Notes: generated by a model not told the origin, from the letters alone. A DNA stretch of 11,729 nucleotides from Rhodococcus sp. IITR03 (GCA_001017865.1 LATQ01000212.1:1-11729), one strand, 5' to 3'; counted from the first letter of the stretch, positions 1-7,213 are shown. Program-made: numbers and translations.

Positions 1-478
1 ATCACCGACGTCGACCAACTCCGACGACGCGCGTGCCGATCTCGCGATCCGCCACCGGGTACCGGCCGGGCGACACGGATCTGCCTGGGCTCGCATCACC
101 TACTGGCGGGCCCTGCTGGTCTCGGCACTCGATCAGCCGCCCTACGAGCCGGTGCTCTCGGCACGCGTGTCGGGGCTGCGGACCGAACCGGCCGTCGATC
201 TGATCGCGGGCTGGCTCGCGAGCCGCCTCGACTGCCCCGTCGAACGATCCGTCGGCGAGCTGAGGGTGGAACTGCGCACGGCGTCGCAGACGATCGCCCT
301 GGAACGCCCGCAGGAAGGTCGCGTGGCGACCCTCGAACGCACCCACAAGCCCGATTCGCTGATCAGCCTGGCACGCCGGAACTCGGCCGAATGTCTCGCC
401 GAGGAACTGCGTCGCCTCGACCCCGACGAAGTCTACGAAGCCGCGTTGTCGGCCCTGCCGAAGGTGGATTATGTCTGA
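1..478 (+). CDS. opcA: OpcA, glucose-6-phosphate dehydrogenase assembly protein (C-terminal part)
   Basis: This is the C-terminal part of OpcA, the actinobacterial and cyanobacterial protein needed for assembly and activity of glucose-6-phosphate dehydrogenase (Zwf), the first enzyme of the oxidative pentose phosphate pathway; it acts in the cytoplasm. The family-typical stretch GDTDL-AWARIT-WRALL-ALDQPP is readable near positions 70-145, and the tail ends in LPKVDYV with TGA at 476-478. The 5' end lies outside the window. The frame is broken near the start: GYRPGDTDL is read in one frame and AWARIT in the next, consistent with a base missing at about position 84. A further shift near 56 and possibly one near 10 are less certain. 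The stop overlaps the pgl start by 8 bases, so the two are translationally coupled. The call rests on both the recognisable segments and the opcA-pgl order known from Rhodococcus and Mycobacterium. Confidence 0.9.
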   Translation, partial: SPTSTNSDDARADLAIRHRVPAGRHGSAWARITYWRALLVSALDQPPYEPVLSARVSGLRTEPAVDLIAGWLASRLDCPVERSVGELRVELRTASQTIALERPQEGRVATLERTHKPDSLISLARRNSAECLAEELRRLDPDEVYEAALSALPKVDYV

Positions 479-1227
479 CACGGTCCGCACTCCGTCCGAG
501 CTCCGGCGTTTCGCCGACGCCGACGAGGTCGCCCGCGCCGCGGCGTCCGCCTTCGTCGATGCCGTCGTCGAGCGCAGCGCGAGCGGGTGCAGGCCCACGT
601 CGTGCTCACCGGCGGCGTACCGGTATCGCGATGCTCGAGAACGTGCGGCGCGACCAGGCGCCATCGATTGGTCGGCGGTGAACGTCTACTTCGGCGACGA
701 GCGTTTCCTGCCGCCCGGCGATCCGGATCGCAACGAGGTGCAGGCCCGTGAGGCTCTGCTCGACCACGTGCCGATCGACCCGGCCCGCATCCACACCATG
801 CCGGCGCTCGGCGAGGACGGGTGCAGCACACCGCAGGACTCGGCCCAGCGGTACACCGAACTCCTCGCGGCGCACTCCCCCGACGGCACCGCACCGGTCT
901 TCGACGTGCACCTGCTCGGCATGGGCGGTGAGGGACACATCAATTCGCTGTTTCCCCACACCGACGCGGTGCGCGAGTCCGAGCGTTTCGTGGTGGGTGT
1001 CGACGACTCCCCGAAACCGCCGCCGGCGCGGGTGACGCTGACGCTGCCTGCCGTGCAGCGGGCGCGGCAGGTCTGGTTGCTGGTCACCGGTGATGCCAAG
1101 GCGGAGGCCGTCGCAGCGGCTGTGGGCGGCGCCGCACCGGAGGACGTCCCCTCCGCCGGTGCCCGCGGCACGACGCACCGTGTGGTTCCTCGATCCGGCT
1201 GCCGCAGCGCAACTCCCGGCCTCATGA
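471..1227 (+). CDS. pgl: 6-phosphogluconolactonase (frame broken, probably by sequence errors)
   Basis: 6-phosphogluconolactonase hydrolyses 6-phosphogluconolactone to 6-phosphogluconate, the second step of the oxidative pentose phosphate pathway, in the cytoplasm. Family landmarks are VVLTGGGTGIAML (about 598-636, after re-framing), the VNVYFGDERFLP active-site segment (about 678-712), the segment DPDRNEVQAREALLD and the GMGGEGHINSLFP segment (about 918-956). The last matches the usual GxGxDGHxASLFP, with Glu and Ile-Asn in place of Asp and Ala. The frame runs 0, then 2, then 1, then 0, each step equal to one missing base, near 579, 617 and 658. A fourth shift near 1176 (net +1 or -2) restores the typical ending TVWFLDPAAAAQLPAS with TGA at 1225-1227. 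Corrected length is about 253 residues, usual for the family. It overlaps opcA by 8 bases and is likely in the zwf-opcA-pgl operon. Decay of such a core gene is unlikely. Confidence 0.93.
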
Positions 1228-1377
1228 CCGAACAGACAGGCCGACGGCACGTTCTCGTCGGGTGTGGGCCGCACCGTCACCGGCACTCTCGACGAGGCGC
1301 TCGCCGGCTGGCAGGCCGCCGTGCGCGACCTCGGTGACTTCTCCGGTCGCATCGCCGACGTGACGGTGGCATCCTGA
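1224..1377 (+). CDS. Small hypothetical protein downstream of pgl
   Basis: I do not recognise this product. An ATG at 1224 overlaps the pgl stop (ATGA), the usual signature of translational coupling, and reads MTEQT. From about 1240 a second frame continues as ADGTFSSGVGRTVTGTLDEA, then LAGWQAAVRDLGDFSGRIAD and VTVAS, ending in TGA at 1375-1377. Joining the two needs one frame correction near 1239, like those in the adjacent pgl. The joined product is about 50 residues, mildly acidic, with no signal peptide, membrane segment or cysteine. Its codon choice in that frame (third positions mostly G or C) looks like a real gene. It would be the last gene of the opcA-pgl operon. It could equally be a spurious extension; confidence is limited. 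Confidence 0.4.
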
Positions 1378-1722
1378 CGCCGTGACCGGCGATCCGGCCG
1401 TCACGCGCCGGCGCGTCGAAGTCGGGATCGTCGGCCTCGTCCGTCTCCGCCCGTGGATTTCCGGAGGATTCGTCGACGCCATGGTCGTCGAGACCGGTTC
1501 GCACGCACCGCATCCGATTCATCGAACGCGGCCCTGCCGTCGAGCGCAACGCGCGCAGTGGTGATCGACCCGGGACACATCGCACCGTTCGTGGGTCCAT
1601 GCCGGTGAGCTCCTCCCGTCGTGGACCGCTGTCGTCACGGCCCTCTGTCTCGTTCGACGCGCCAGGACGCCCGACGGTTCCACTCGGGACGAAATCGACC
1701 GTTCCGATCCGGGATCGAGCCG
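1378..1722. other. Convergent intergenic region without a recognised gene
   Basis: This stretch of 345 bases lies between the + strand pgl unit and the - strand GMC gene, which converge on it. Apart from the hairpin at its left end I see only short palindromes, for example CGATCC-G-GGATCG just before 1720. The ORFs here show no recognisable motif, lack Shine-Dalgarno sequences and have mixed third-position use. Given the frameshift rate around it, a degraded short gene cannot be excluded. Confidence 0.4.
1381..1405 (+). terminator. Candidate terminator hairpin after the opcA-pgl operon
   Basis: Four bases past the last stop, CGTGAC (1381-1386) pairs with GTCACG (1400-1405). Inside it, CGG (1387-1389) can pair with CCG (1394-1396), leaving a three-base bulge. 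The dodecamer palindrome CGCGCCGGCGCG (1404-1415) follows immediately. There is no T-run, which is common for actinobacterial terminators. Position and pairing are seen; the function is inferred. Confidence 0.35.
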
Positions 1723-3487
1723 TCAGATACCCCGTTCGATCACAGCAGCGGTGACGCGGTCGTCGATCGACGACACGGGGTTCTCCCGTGCCACCCAGGG
1801 ATCGCCACCGAAGTACTTCGCGAAGATCTTCTCCGCCGTGCGGGTGGCGATCGCCTGTGTCGTCAACGTCGGGTTCGGGCCTCCGAGACTGTTGGCGAGC
1901 GCCGAGTTGTCGGCGACGAAGAGCTTTTCACCCACCGGGCCTCCGCATCGGCGTCGAGCACCGAATCCCGGTCGCTCACCCCCATCCTCATGCTCGACTG
2001 CGAGTGCAGGATCAGCGGTGGCCAGTCGCAGCGATGCACCCTCTTCGCGCCCGCCGCCCTCATCAACTCGACGGCCTTGCGGGTCGCGTAGTCACGATTG
2101 CGGCGGGTACGAGCCGAGCGCCTGCGATGCTGCACGGTCACGCGCGGCGCCAGACCTCCTTCGTCCGGATACAGGATCGGAGAGAGCGTCACGCGGTTGT
2201 CCGGTTCGACGTCGTCGTCCGAGATGACGAGCGCCGCGAGGACGCGGTCGGTGTCGGCCATCGTGTCGAGCAGGTCGCGTCCGACGAGCGACCCACACTG
2301 TCGGCCCCCGCGGAATCGACGACACCTCCGGCACGTCCGTACCCGTGGATGCCGGAGTCGCTGAAGTTCAGCGCGTACGCGATCAACGCCGGGGGCAGGC
2401 CGACCTGCTCGATCCCGCCGTAGCCGGCAGATCGACGCGCGCGTTGGATCCCGGTCCGCGCGTCTGCCCGGTGTACTCGTCGAAGACGCCGAAGACCGCG
2501 TCCATGTGGTGGTCGGTGAGGCCGCGGCCGGCCCATCCGTTCGGATTGGGCAGCGTCGAGTTCAGCCACAATCTCGGGCTCTCGATGCACCCGGCCGCCA
2601 GCACCACCACCGGGGCGGTCGCCTCGTGCTCCTCCCCCGCTGTCGTGAACCGCACGCCGCGTGCCACGGTCTCCCCGTTCACTTCTTCGACGAGGATCTC
2701 GGAGACCACCGCGTCGGCGATCAGGGTGACGGCACGCCCCTGGGGTGACCACGCGTCTGCGGTGAGCATCATCGGGACGTACGAGTTGTCGGTGGACCGT
2801 TTGGCCTTGAGATTCCGCGGCGCCCCCAGCGGCAGGAAACAACCCTGATAACAGTGCCCGCACATCGTGCAGCCCCGCGCTTCGGATGGTGCAGACGCGC
2901 GCGGTCTCGGGTGCGGCCGGCGGTGCCACCGGGCTGGAGGATCGCGTTCTGCTGGGCGCGGTGAGCGGCCCCGGTGGTGTCGAGCGAGGTCTGATGCGGC
3001 AACCCCATGGCCGCTGCACCCCGCAGGAACAACTGTTCCTTGGCGCCCATCGGTGCGGTCTGCACGGGCAGCGTGGCCTCCACCCACTCGTAGTAGGGAC
3101 GCAACTCGTCGTACCCGAAGGGGAACAGGTGCGCCGTGTCGTACATGTCGCGGTCGGCGCCGTCGTATCCGGAGAACGCGCCGGGTGCCGCCCGCGGCGA
3201 GTTGCCGAAGAAGTGCAGCGTGGTACCACCGACACCGGATACCTGCACACGAACGAGTTCTGGGGCAGATCACGCAGCCACGGCGTGCCCGAGCGGTCTC
3301 CGGGCCCGTGGCGGAACAGCCCGGTGATCGGATTGTTGATGTCGTCCTCGAAGTGGGTCCACTCGTTCTCCGGGTCGACGAAACGGGGTCCTGCCTCGAG
3401 AACGAGCACGTCGAGACCCCGCGCTGCGAGTTCCTTGGCCACGACGGGTCCGCCGCCGCCCGCCCCGATGACGATGACGTCGGTCAT
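1723..3487 (-). CDS. GMC family FAD-dependent oxidoreductase (gluconate/sorbitol dehydrogenase-type flavoprotein), frame broken
   Basis: This is a flavoprotein dehydrogenase of the glucose-methanol-choline family, the kind that oxidises sugars, sugar acids or alcohols and passes electrons to the respiratory chain; the substrate is not readable. The N-terminus MTDVIVIGAGGGGPVVAKEL is a Rossmann FAD-binding fold. VGGTTLHFFGNSPR follows at about 3236-3195. A cysteine cluster CTMCGHCYQGC (about 2877-2845) matches the CxxCGxCxxxC element of gluconate 2-dehydrogenase flavoproteins. Near the C-terminus are ILHSQSSMRMG and FVADNSALANSLGGPNPTLT, the GMC active-site region. Five frame steps are needed, near 3244, 2900, 2426, 2285 and 1940, all of the sign of one missing base. 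Adding five bases gives exactly 590 codons. The start ATG at 3487 abuts the stop of the upstream subunit-3 gene, with GAGGTGGAG as Shine-Dalgarno. It has no signal peptide, so export probably depends on the partner. Confidence 0.88.
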
Positions 3488-4167
3488 CTATTTCTCCACC
3501 TCGTCGATTCCGCCGTAGTAGCCCAGGAACTCGTCCCACCCGTCGCTCGGCCCGGCATAGCGGCTCAGCTCCCAGCCGACCGGGCGCCCGGTGACCTCGC
3601 GCCGGGCGCGGTCGTACGCGGAGACCTCCGAGAACGCCGCGAAGGCCGCCAGCGTGGGAATCGCGTTGACCACGAATTTCAGCACCAGACCTTCGAAACG
3701 CGGGTCGGTGTCGAGCCATTCGAAGACCTGCGCCTTCGCGGCATGGCTCAGGTTCGCGAACGGCGCCGCGAACGGTCCGCTCACCGAACGCGGGTCGGCG
3801 GTGGCACCGAAGGTGTTGAGCAGCAACGCGATCGCCGCAGCGCCGGCAGGTTGCCCGCCTCGGGTCCGAGCAGCGGCATCGGCGACGCCTGGTCCAGGGT
3901 TCGCTCGAGCGATTCCGCCGTGCCGACGGTGACGCCGCCGGGCCGGTCGGTCCACACGCCCTGCTGGTGCGAGTACGGATCGTTGCCGGGTACGACGAAC
4001 GCGAGCACCCCGTTGATCGTGTCGCGCACAGGAGGCGTCTCGCTCAGCGGACTCGAGTTCACCTCCCGCGCGAACACGCCTGCGGTGCCGACCAACGCTG
4101 CCATCGTGGCGGCCATCCCGGCGAGAAAACGCCGCCTGTTCCAGTACCCCTGCTGCGGGTCGTCCAC
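3488..4167 (-). CDS. Gluconate 2-dehydrogenase subunit 3 family protein with Tat signal
   Basis: This is a small-subunit protein of the gluconate_2-dh3 type, which partners GMC flavoprotein dehydrogenases. From a GTG at 4167, behind GAGGGGGCGAC, the product begins VDDPQQGYWNRRRFLAGMAA, a twin-arginine signal with a hydrophobic stretch to about residue 34. The mature part includes SETPPVRDTINGVLAFVVPG, FANLSHAAKAQVFEWLDTD and a tail with GWELSRYAGPSDGWDEFLGY, all family-typical. An in-frame ATG at 4266 would add 33 residues of unusual composition before the Tat motif, so I prefer 4167. One frame step near 3850 (sign of one missing base) splits it; adding that base gives exactly 227 codons. Its TAG stop directly precedes the GMC start (AAATAGATG), so the pair is coupled, and it probably carries the folded flavoprotein through the Tat pore. 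No cytochrome c subunit gene is seen beside it. Confidence 0.85.
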
Positions 4168-4280
4168 GTCGCCCCCTCGTCGCTTCCGTGGTGCAGCGTA
4201 CGAGATGTCACAGAACGGTTGCGGAGTTTCGTCCGAATCGCCCTCGTCCAGGCGGCGTCGGGTCATGGACGAACAGTGAA

Positions 4281-5180
4281 TCAGGGCCCCGATTCGAGAT
4301 CGCGCGTGATCGGGGGGACCATCGGAACTTCGATAGATCCACTGGGAATCAGAGTCGGAGGCTCGGGTGTCGTCGGCACAACCGGCACGTCACTCGAGGT
4401 CCCGCCTCCGCAACCTTCCGTGTTCGAGGACGATCCAGCAGAGCATCGACTCGCACCGGACAGGGTGACATAGCTCGGTGGCCCCGGGAGATTCTGGTGA
4501 ACGACGAGGACAGCTGAGAGGTCGCTATCGGTCGATGCCGGGTAGATCGCAACGTCGAGCACACAGGAGGTTCCTGGCGCATGGGAGTATCCGACGCAAT
4601 CATCTGTGTAACCGAAGTCCGCGACGTTGGCCCCGTCCACCTCGAGCCCGGTTACTTCCAGGTATTCGGTTCCGGCGCTGTGCACTTCGATCGATGCGCA
4701 CACGAAGGCGTCCTCAGTCGGTTCACAAGTGACACCTGAGGGCACTTGGATATCCGGGCCTATCGTCGTCATACCGCCTCTCCCTGCCCGGGAAGTTGAG
4801 CCTGTCAGGCCGGAGTTACCGAGCTTGTCCGTATCGACGAATGTTCCCTGGCGGTCCGCAGTCAACGACCGTCCCCCACTCGCCGCTTCGGTCACCGTGA
4901 ATCCGGTTACCGTGATGAGCAGGGCAACGAGAGCCAGTCCGCTGATTCCGGCAATCCGAACCGGTCCGCGACCATGAGTCGTGATGATCGCCGCAATGAC
5001 CGGACCGGCTGCTGCAGCCGCCAACGTGCCGAAGCGCCCTGCCCCGAATATCGGGGTGATCACGGTGCACACCACGGACGCAAGGACAGCGAACATCAAT
5101 GACGACGGCTTCAGCGCGTCCGTCTCTTTGAGCTTCTCGACGGTCGACTCTGTCACCGTCTGCTTGTCGCGCACAATCAT
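4281..5180 (-). CDS. Membrane-anchored protein with exported Ig-like (choice-of-anchor D type) domain
   Basis: No named family is recognised for the whole protein. From ATG at 5180 it has 299 residues. A charged cytoplasmic start of about 27 residues is followed by three hydrophobic segments (about 28-46, 50-67, 74-96). A Gly/Ser/Thr-rich linker (100-145) leads to a beta-rich domain (about 147-243) and a Ser/Pro/Thr-rich tail. The piece FGYTDDCVGYSHAPGTSCVL followed by DVAIYP closely resembles the conserved strand pair of choice-of-anchor D (ASPM/SPD-2/hydin-like) domains, xxxC-xxLAPGxSCxxxVxFxP. Six cysteines (152, 161, 195, 206, 246, 257) lie outside the membrane and suggest disulfides. A longer frame starting at 5264 is rejected because it runs back through the upstream gene. 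The gene begins four bases after the stop of the upstream membrane-protein gene, so the two are one operon. The frame is unbroken. Confidence 0.75.
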   Translation of the reverse strand: MIVRDKQTVTESTVEKLKETDALKPSSLMFAVLASVVCTVITPIFGAGRFGTLAAAAAGPVIAAIITTHGRGPVRIAGISGLALVALLITVTGFTVTEAASGGRSLTADRQGTFVDTDKLGNSGLTGSTSRAGRGGMTTIGPDIQVPSGVTCEPTEDAFVCASIEVHSAGTEYLEVTGLEVDGANVADFGYTDDCVGYSHAPGTSCVLDVAIYPASTDSDLSAVLVVHQNLPGPPSYVTLSGASRCSAGSSSNTEGCGGGTSSDVPVVPTTPEPPTLIPSGSIEVPMVPPITRDLESGP

Positions 5181-5184
5181 GGCC

Positions 5185-6105
5185 TCAGTCCGAACTCGTT
5201 CCGGTCTCTCGTTTGTCGGCTCCGCGCACGGTCTCGAGCACGACCTGGCCTTGTTGGTCCACAAGACGCGTGAACAACTGCTGCCCGTAGCCGAATACCA
5301 GCGCCCACGCGACGATCTGCGCGGGGGTGTCCAGTGCGCCGAGTCCAGGGACGAACTGTCCGCGGAGCAAGAGCAGCCCCAGGAATGCGGTGATCGCGCC
5401 CATCGGTAGTTTGAGCGCAGCGAGCGCGACAGGCAGTCCGTAGCGCTCCGACGATCCCTTCAGGCCACGGATCGCGGCGGCAGCGGCTATCGCGGCGGCA
5501 GTCATCCCGACGAGTTCGATCACAAGGAGGTCCGCGGGGCGAACCGTCGCCGCGACGATGGCGTCGATCTCCTGGCCGTCCGTCAGTTGGTTCCCGCTCA
5601 ACGGTACGAACGGTTGGGACTGCCCGTTCGGACACACGACGACCGCGGTGCCGGATTCTTCGGGAACGAAGCACATGGGAACGAGCGCGGGATAGAGCAG
5701 ACCGGTGATCGCGAGCCCCACAGCAAGAAGTGTCATGAGCATGGTCGTGGTGACCACGATGTTTCGAAAACTACGCAGTCGCACCTGTTCTCGAAGGGCA
5801 GCCGAGCTCGCTGCTCTCACGATGGTGACGATCCGGCGACGCTCCTCGTCGACCAACTGTTCCTGTACGGCCCGGTCGGGTTCGACGGTGGCCACGGCAG
5901 AACCGTCGGAGTCTCCGATCCCGAGTCTTCGCGCGAGACGCTCGAACTCCTGCCTCCGGGAATCATTCGGACGCAGGTGGCACTGAACGTGCCTGAACAG
6001 GCACGGCATCTGCCCGAGCACATCGGCTGCCGGTTCCAGATTCAGCAGGTGCGCCTCGACCGCGTCGAGGTTGCTCATCGCGCGTTCCATCGAGGGGCCG
6101 TGCAA
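5185..6105 (-). CDS. Four-helix actinobacterial membrane protein of unknown function
   Basis: The function is unknown. Numbering from the ATG at 6105 (306 residues), a cytoplasmic N-terminal region of about 112 residues is rich in charged helix (LEPAADVLGQ, NDSRRQEFERLARR, DEERRRIVTIVRAA). Four likely membrane helices follow (about 115-138, 192-214, 223-247, 261-280). An extracytoplasmic loop between helices 1 and 2 carries two cysteines (145 and 158) and acidic residues. The pattern LREQVRLRSFRN before helix 1 and GYGQQLFTRLVDQQGQVVLE at the end resemble an uncharacterised family I associate with actinobacteria; this is from memory. Starts at 6105, 6090 or 6078 have poor Shine-Dalgarno sequences. 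A GTG at 6154, overlapping the upstream stop, would give MTPQGRKLALTKKAFHLARP joined to SMERAM if the G4 run at 6094-6097 is one base too long. It is coupled to the Ig-domain gene downstream. Confidence 0.72.
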   Translation of the reverse strand: MHGPSMERAMSNLDAVEAHLLNLEPAADVLGQMPCLFRHVQCHLRPNDSRRQEFERLARRLGIGDSDGSAVATVEPDRAVQEQLVDEERRRIVTIVRAASSAALREQVRLRSFRNIVVTTTMLMTLLAVGLAITGLLYPALVPMCFVPEESGTAVVVCPNGQSQPFVPLSGNQLTDGQEIDAIVAATVRPADLLVIELVGMTAAAIAAAAAIRGLKGSSERYGLPVALAALKLPMGAITAFLGLLLLRGQFVPGLGALDTPAQIVAWALVFGYGQQLFTRLVDQQGQVVLETVRGADKRETGTSSD

Positions 6106-6137
6106 GATGAAACGCTTTCTTCGTGAGCGCGAGCTTC

Positions 6138-6386
6138 CTACCCTGCGGCGTCACGAGCCGCTTCGAGGTGTCTTCGCACTGCGCCGGACAGAACCCGTCC
6201 TTGCTCCTGCGGATATCGCTGTTCCACCCATACGCACAGTGCTTCCAATTCCGCGGCGCGGGTAAGCGTGCCTTCCCTCCAGCCGGCCCTTACCGGGCCC
6301 CCGAGTTCGGGAAATTCGACAATCTCGTCGTCACGAAGAGACGCGAAATACGGCCGACCGTCGTATTGCGTGATTGCTGTGGACAT
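6138..6386 (-). CDS. Small 82-residue cytoplasmic protein, first gene of the membrane cluster
   Basis: I do not recognise a named family. The ATG at 6386 is chosen because GAGGAG lies six bases upstream, an excellent ribosome site. The frame extends upstream to 6440, but that extension lacks one. The product starts MSTAITQYDGRPYFASLRDD, continues through a compact acidic middle (EIVEFPELGGPVRAGWREGT) and ends in a likely helix (AAELEALCVWVEQRYPQEQG, then LSGAVRRHLEAARDAAG). It has one cysteine and no signal peptide or membrane segment. The TAG stop at 6138-6140 lies inside the first codons of a possible GTG start (6154) of the next gene, which suggests translational coupling and a three-gene operon with the two membrane proteins. 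A regulatory or adaptor role is possible but unsupported. Confidence 0.7.
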   Translation of the reverse strand: MSTAITQYDGRPYFASLRDDEIVEFPELGGPVRAGWREGTLTRAAELEALCVWVEQRYPQEQGRVLSGAVRRHLEAARDAAG

Positions 6387-6488
6387 CGAGTACTCCTCGT
6401 CGAACAATCTGCGTCGAGAACCTCGGGTGTGGTCGCGCATCGTCGGGTGACATCGGGGCAGTTGTCGTACGTCGGGACTTTTTGCGGT

Positions 6489-6527
6489 GGATGGAAGGCA
6501 TGCCGGTGAACAGCAGTCCTTCCATCC
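6489..6527 (-). terminator. Perfect 10-bp hairpin downstream of the secreted-peptide gene
   Basis: GGATGGAAGG (6489-6498) and CCTTCCATCC (6518-6527) are perfect inverted copies separated by 19 bases. The structure begins 28 bases past the peptide gene's stop on the - strand and lies upstream of the 82-residue protein gene. No T-run follows on the - strand (an A-run does, with T5 on +). A terminator for the peptide transcript, or an attenuator between the two units, is inferred. Confidence 0.5.
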
Positions 6528-6554
6528 GACCCTTCCTCAGTTCATCCCGGACAC

Positions 6555-6773
6555 TCACACCCGACAAAGGATGTGAAGGATAGGCCCGATCAGTGGCAGC
6601 GAGATAAGCGGGCCGCATGATGGGTTGCCAACTCCGAGAAAGACGGGCTGAACCGCAACCGGAGGTGTCGGTTCGAAAGCAGGCGCAGCCGAAGCGACAC
6701 CCGAGCCGAGAGTGATGGCCGACGCGGTCAGAATTGCTGCAACCGTTGCGCGTACCTTCGTGCTGGTATTCAT
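6555..6773 (-). CDS. Small secreted peptide precursor (72 residues)
   Basis: This is a short exported peptide of unknown function. The ATG at 6773 follows GGAAGGAAGGACC, a strong Shine-Dalgarno; the upstream frame extension to 6869 is leader RNA. The start MNTSTKVRATVAAILTASAI followed by TLGSGVASAA is a textbook Sec signal, with likely cleavage at ASA-A near residues 29-30. The mature part, about 43 residues, is Pro-rich and then hydrophobic: PAFEPTPPVAVQPVFLGVGN, PSCGPLISLPLIGPILHILC and RV. Two cysteines, at 53 and 70, are the only ones and could close a 16-residue hydrophobic loop. The gene stands alone, divergent from an MFS exporter, and a copy of the shared palindrome lies upstream. 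It could be a bacteriocin-like or envelope peptide, or simply one of many small secreted actinobacterial proteins. The frame is intact and clean. Confidence 0.75.
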   Translation of the reverse strand: MNTSTKVRATVAAILTASAITLGSGVASAAPAFEPTPPVAVQPVFLGVGNPSCGPLISLPLIGPILHILCRV

Positions 6774-6781
6774 GGTCCTTC

Positions 6782-6859
6782 CTTCCGTGATTTCGGAAGT
6801 CCATATCGGATGCCGTCGGCATCGGAAATGTCCTTCCCGATTACTTCGGACGATCCGAA
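6782..6859 (-). promoter_or_regulatory. Structured 5' leader of the secreted-peptide gene: three inverted repeats
   Basis: Three perfect inverted repeats lie just upstream of the peptide start: CTTCCG/CGGAAG (6782-6787 with 6794-6799, six-base loop), GATGCC/GGCATC (6809-6814 with 6818-6823, three-base loop) and TTCGGA/TCCGAA (6845-6850 with 6854-6859, three-base spacer). The first includes part of the GGAAGGAAGG ribosome site. They could be leader hairpins that control translation, or operators; which of these is inference. Confidence 0.4.
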
Positions 6860-6885
6860 ACGATTCCACCGGCGCACGACGAGGA

Positions 6886-6905
6886 CACGAGTAGCCGACT
6901 ACCCC
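6886..6905 (-). promoter_or_regulatory. Shared palindrome, copy 1 (peptide gene)
   Basis: On the - strand this reads GGGGTAGTCGGCTACTCGTG, matching GRGTAG-N4-CTACYCGTG with the CGTG end facing the peptide gene. It ends 112 bases before the ATG at 6773. It is the most divergent of the three copies, with different spacer bases. It could be an operator or activator site; the binding protein is unknown. Confidence 0.45.
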
Positions 6906-7116
6906 ACTGTGGCTTGTTGCCCATATGGCACCCCCGATCCCCGCCGAAACGCCGGCGAGGCTCCACTCCCCGCGGTCTGTCGTTCGCGGGTTCGACTCCG
7001 GATGTCTGAAAAGGGCTCCTATCCGTATGGGGCGACCCCTTCAGGAATCGAACATTCCGGTGGAATCATCCGTTCGCGAGATTGCGGGTTTCCTCTGCGG
7101 AGAAATCGGAGAAGAT

Positions 7117-7136
7117 CGAGTAGCGCACTACTCGTG
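7117..7136 (+). promoter_or_regulatory. Shared palindrome, copy 2 (MFS exporter), perfect 7-4-7 dyad
   Basis: CGAGTAG-CGCA-CTACTCG is a perfect inverted repeat (7117-7134) followed by TG, so the + strand reads CTACTCGTG towards the exporter. It ends 77 bases before the leader ATG at 7214. Sixteen bases (TCGAGTAGCGCACTAC) are identical to copy 3 upstream of the hydrolase gene. Operator function is inferred from the symmetry, recurrence and orientation. Confidence 0.55.
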
Positions 7137-7213
7137 CTTATGCCTGCTGATGGCGCACACTGGGAATATCGCTTCGGTGGACGCGGAAGCGTCTACCCGT
7201 CCGAGGAGAAGTC

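Larger units (their letters stand above)
6774..7213. promoter_or_regulatory. Divergent control region between the secreted-peptide gene and the MFS exporter leader
   Basis: These 440 bases separate the peptide gene (-) from the exporter leader ORF (+). They hold two copies of the shared palindrome (6886-6905 and 7117-7136) and three further inverted repeats in the peptide leader (6782-6859). The ORFs crossing it, including one from 6925, lack ribosome sites and continue into the exporter in a wrong frame, so I treat the stretch as regulatory. I cannot assign -10/-35 boxes with confidence. Confidence 0.6.

Noticed and set aside
471..1227. Programmed frameshifting or true decay in pgl
   Set aside because: The shifts are multiple, lie at unrelated sites without slippery sequence plus structure, and are matched by the same kind of shift in every long gene nearby.
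2867..4279. 470-codon + strand ORF opposite the GMC and subunit-3 genes
   Set aside because: It is an Arg-rich antisense shadow typical of high-GC DNA, while the opposite strand carries recognisable family motifs throughout.
5181..5264. Upstream start (5264) for the Ig-domain membrane protein
   Set aside because: The extra 28 residues overlap the 3' end of the preceding gene in another frame. ATG 5180 sits four bases after that gene's stop with GAGG close by.
6977..7000. tRNA T-arm-like sequence (GGTTCGACTCC)
   Set aside because: The flanking bases do not form a T-stem, and no acceptor, D or anticodon arm can be built around it.
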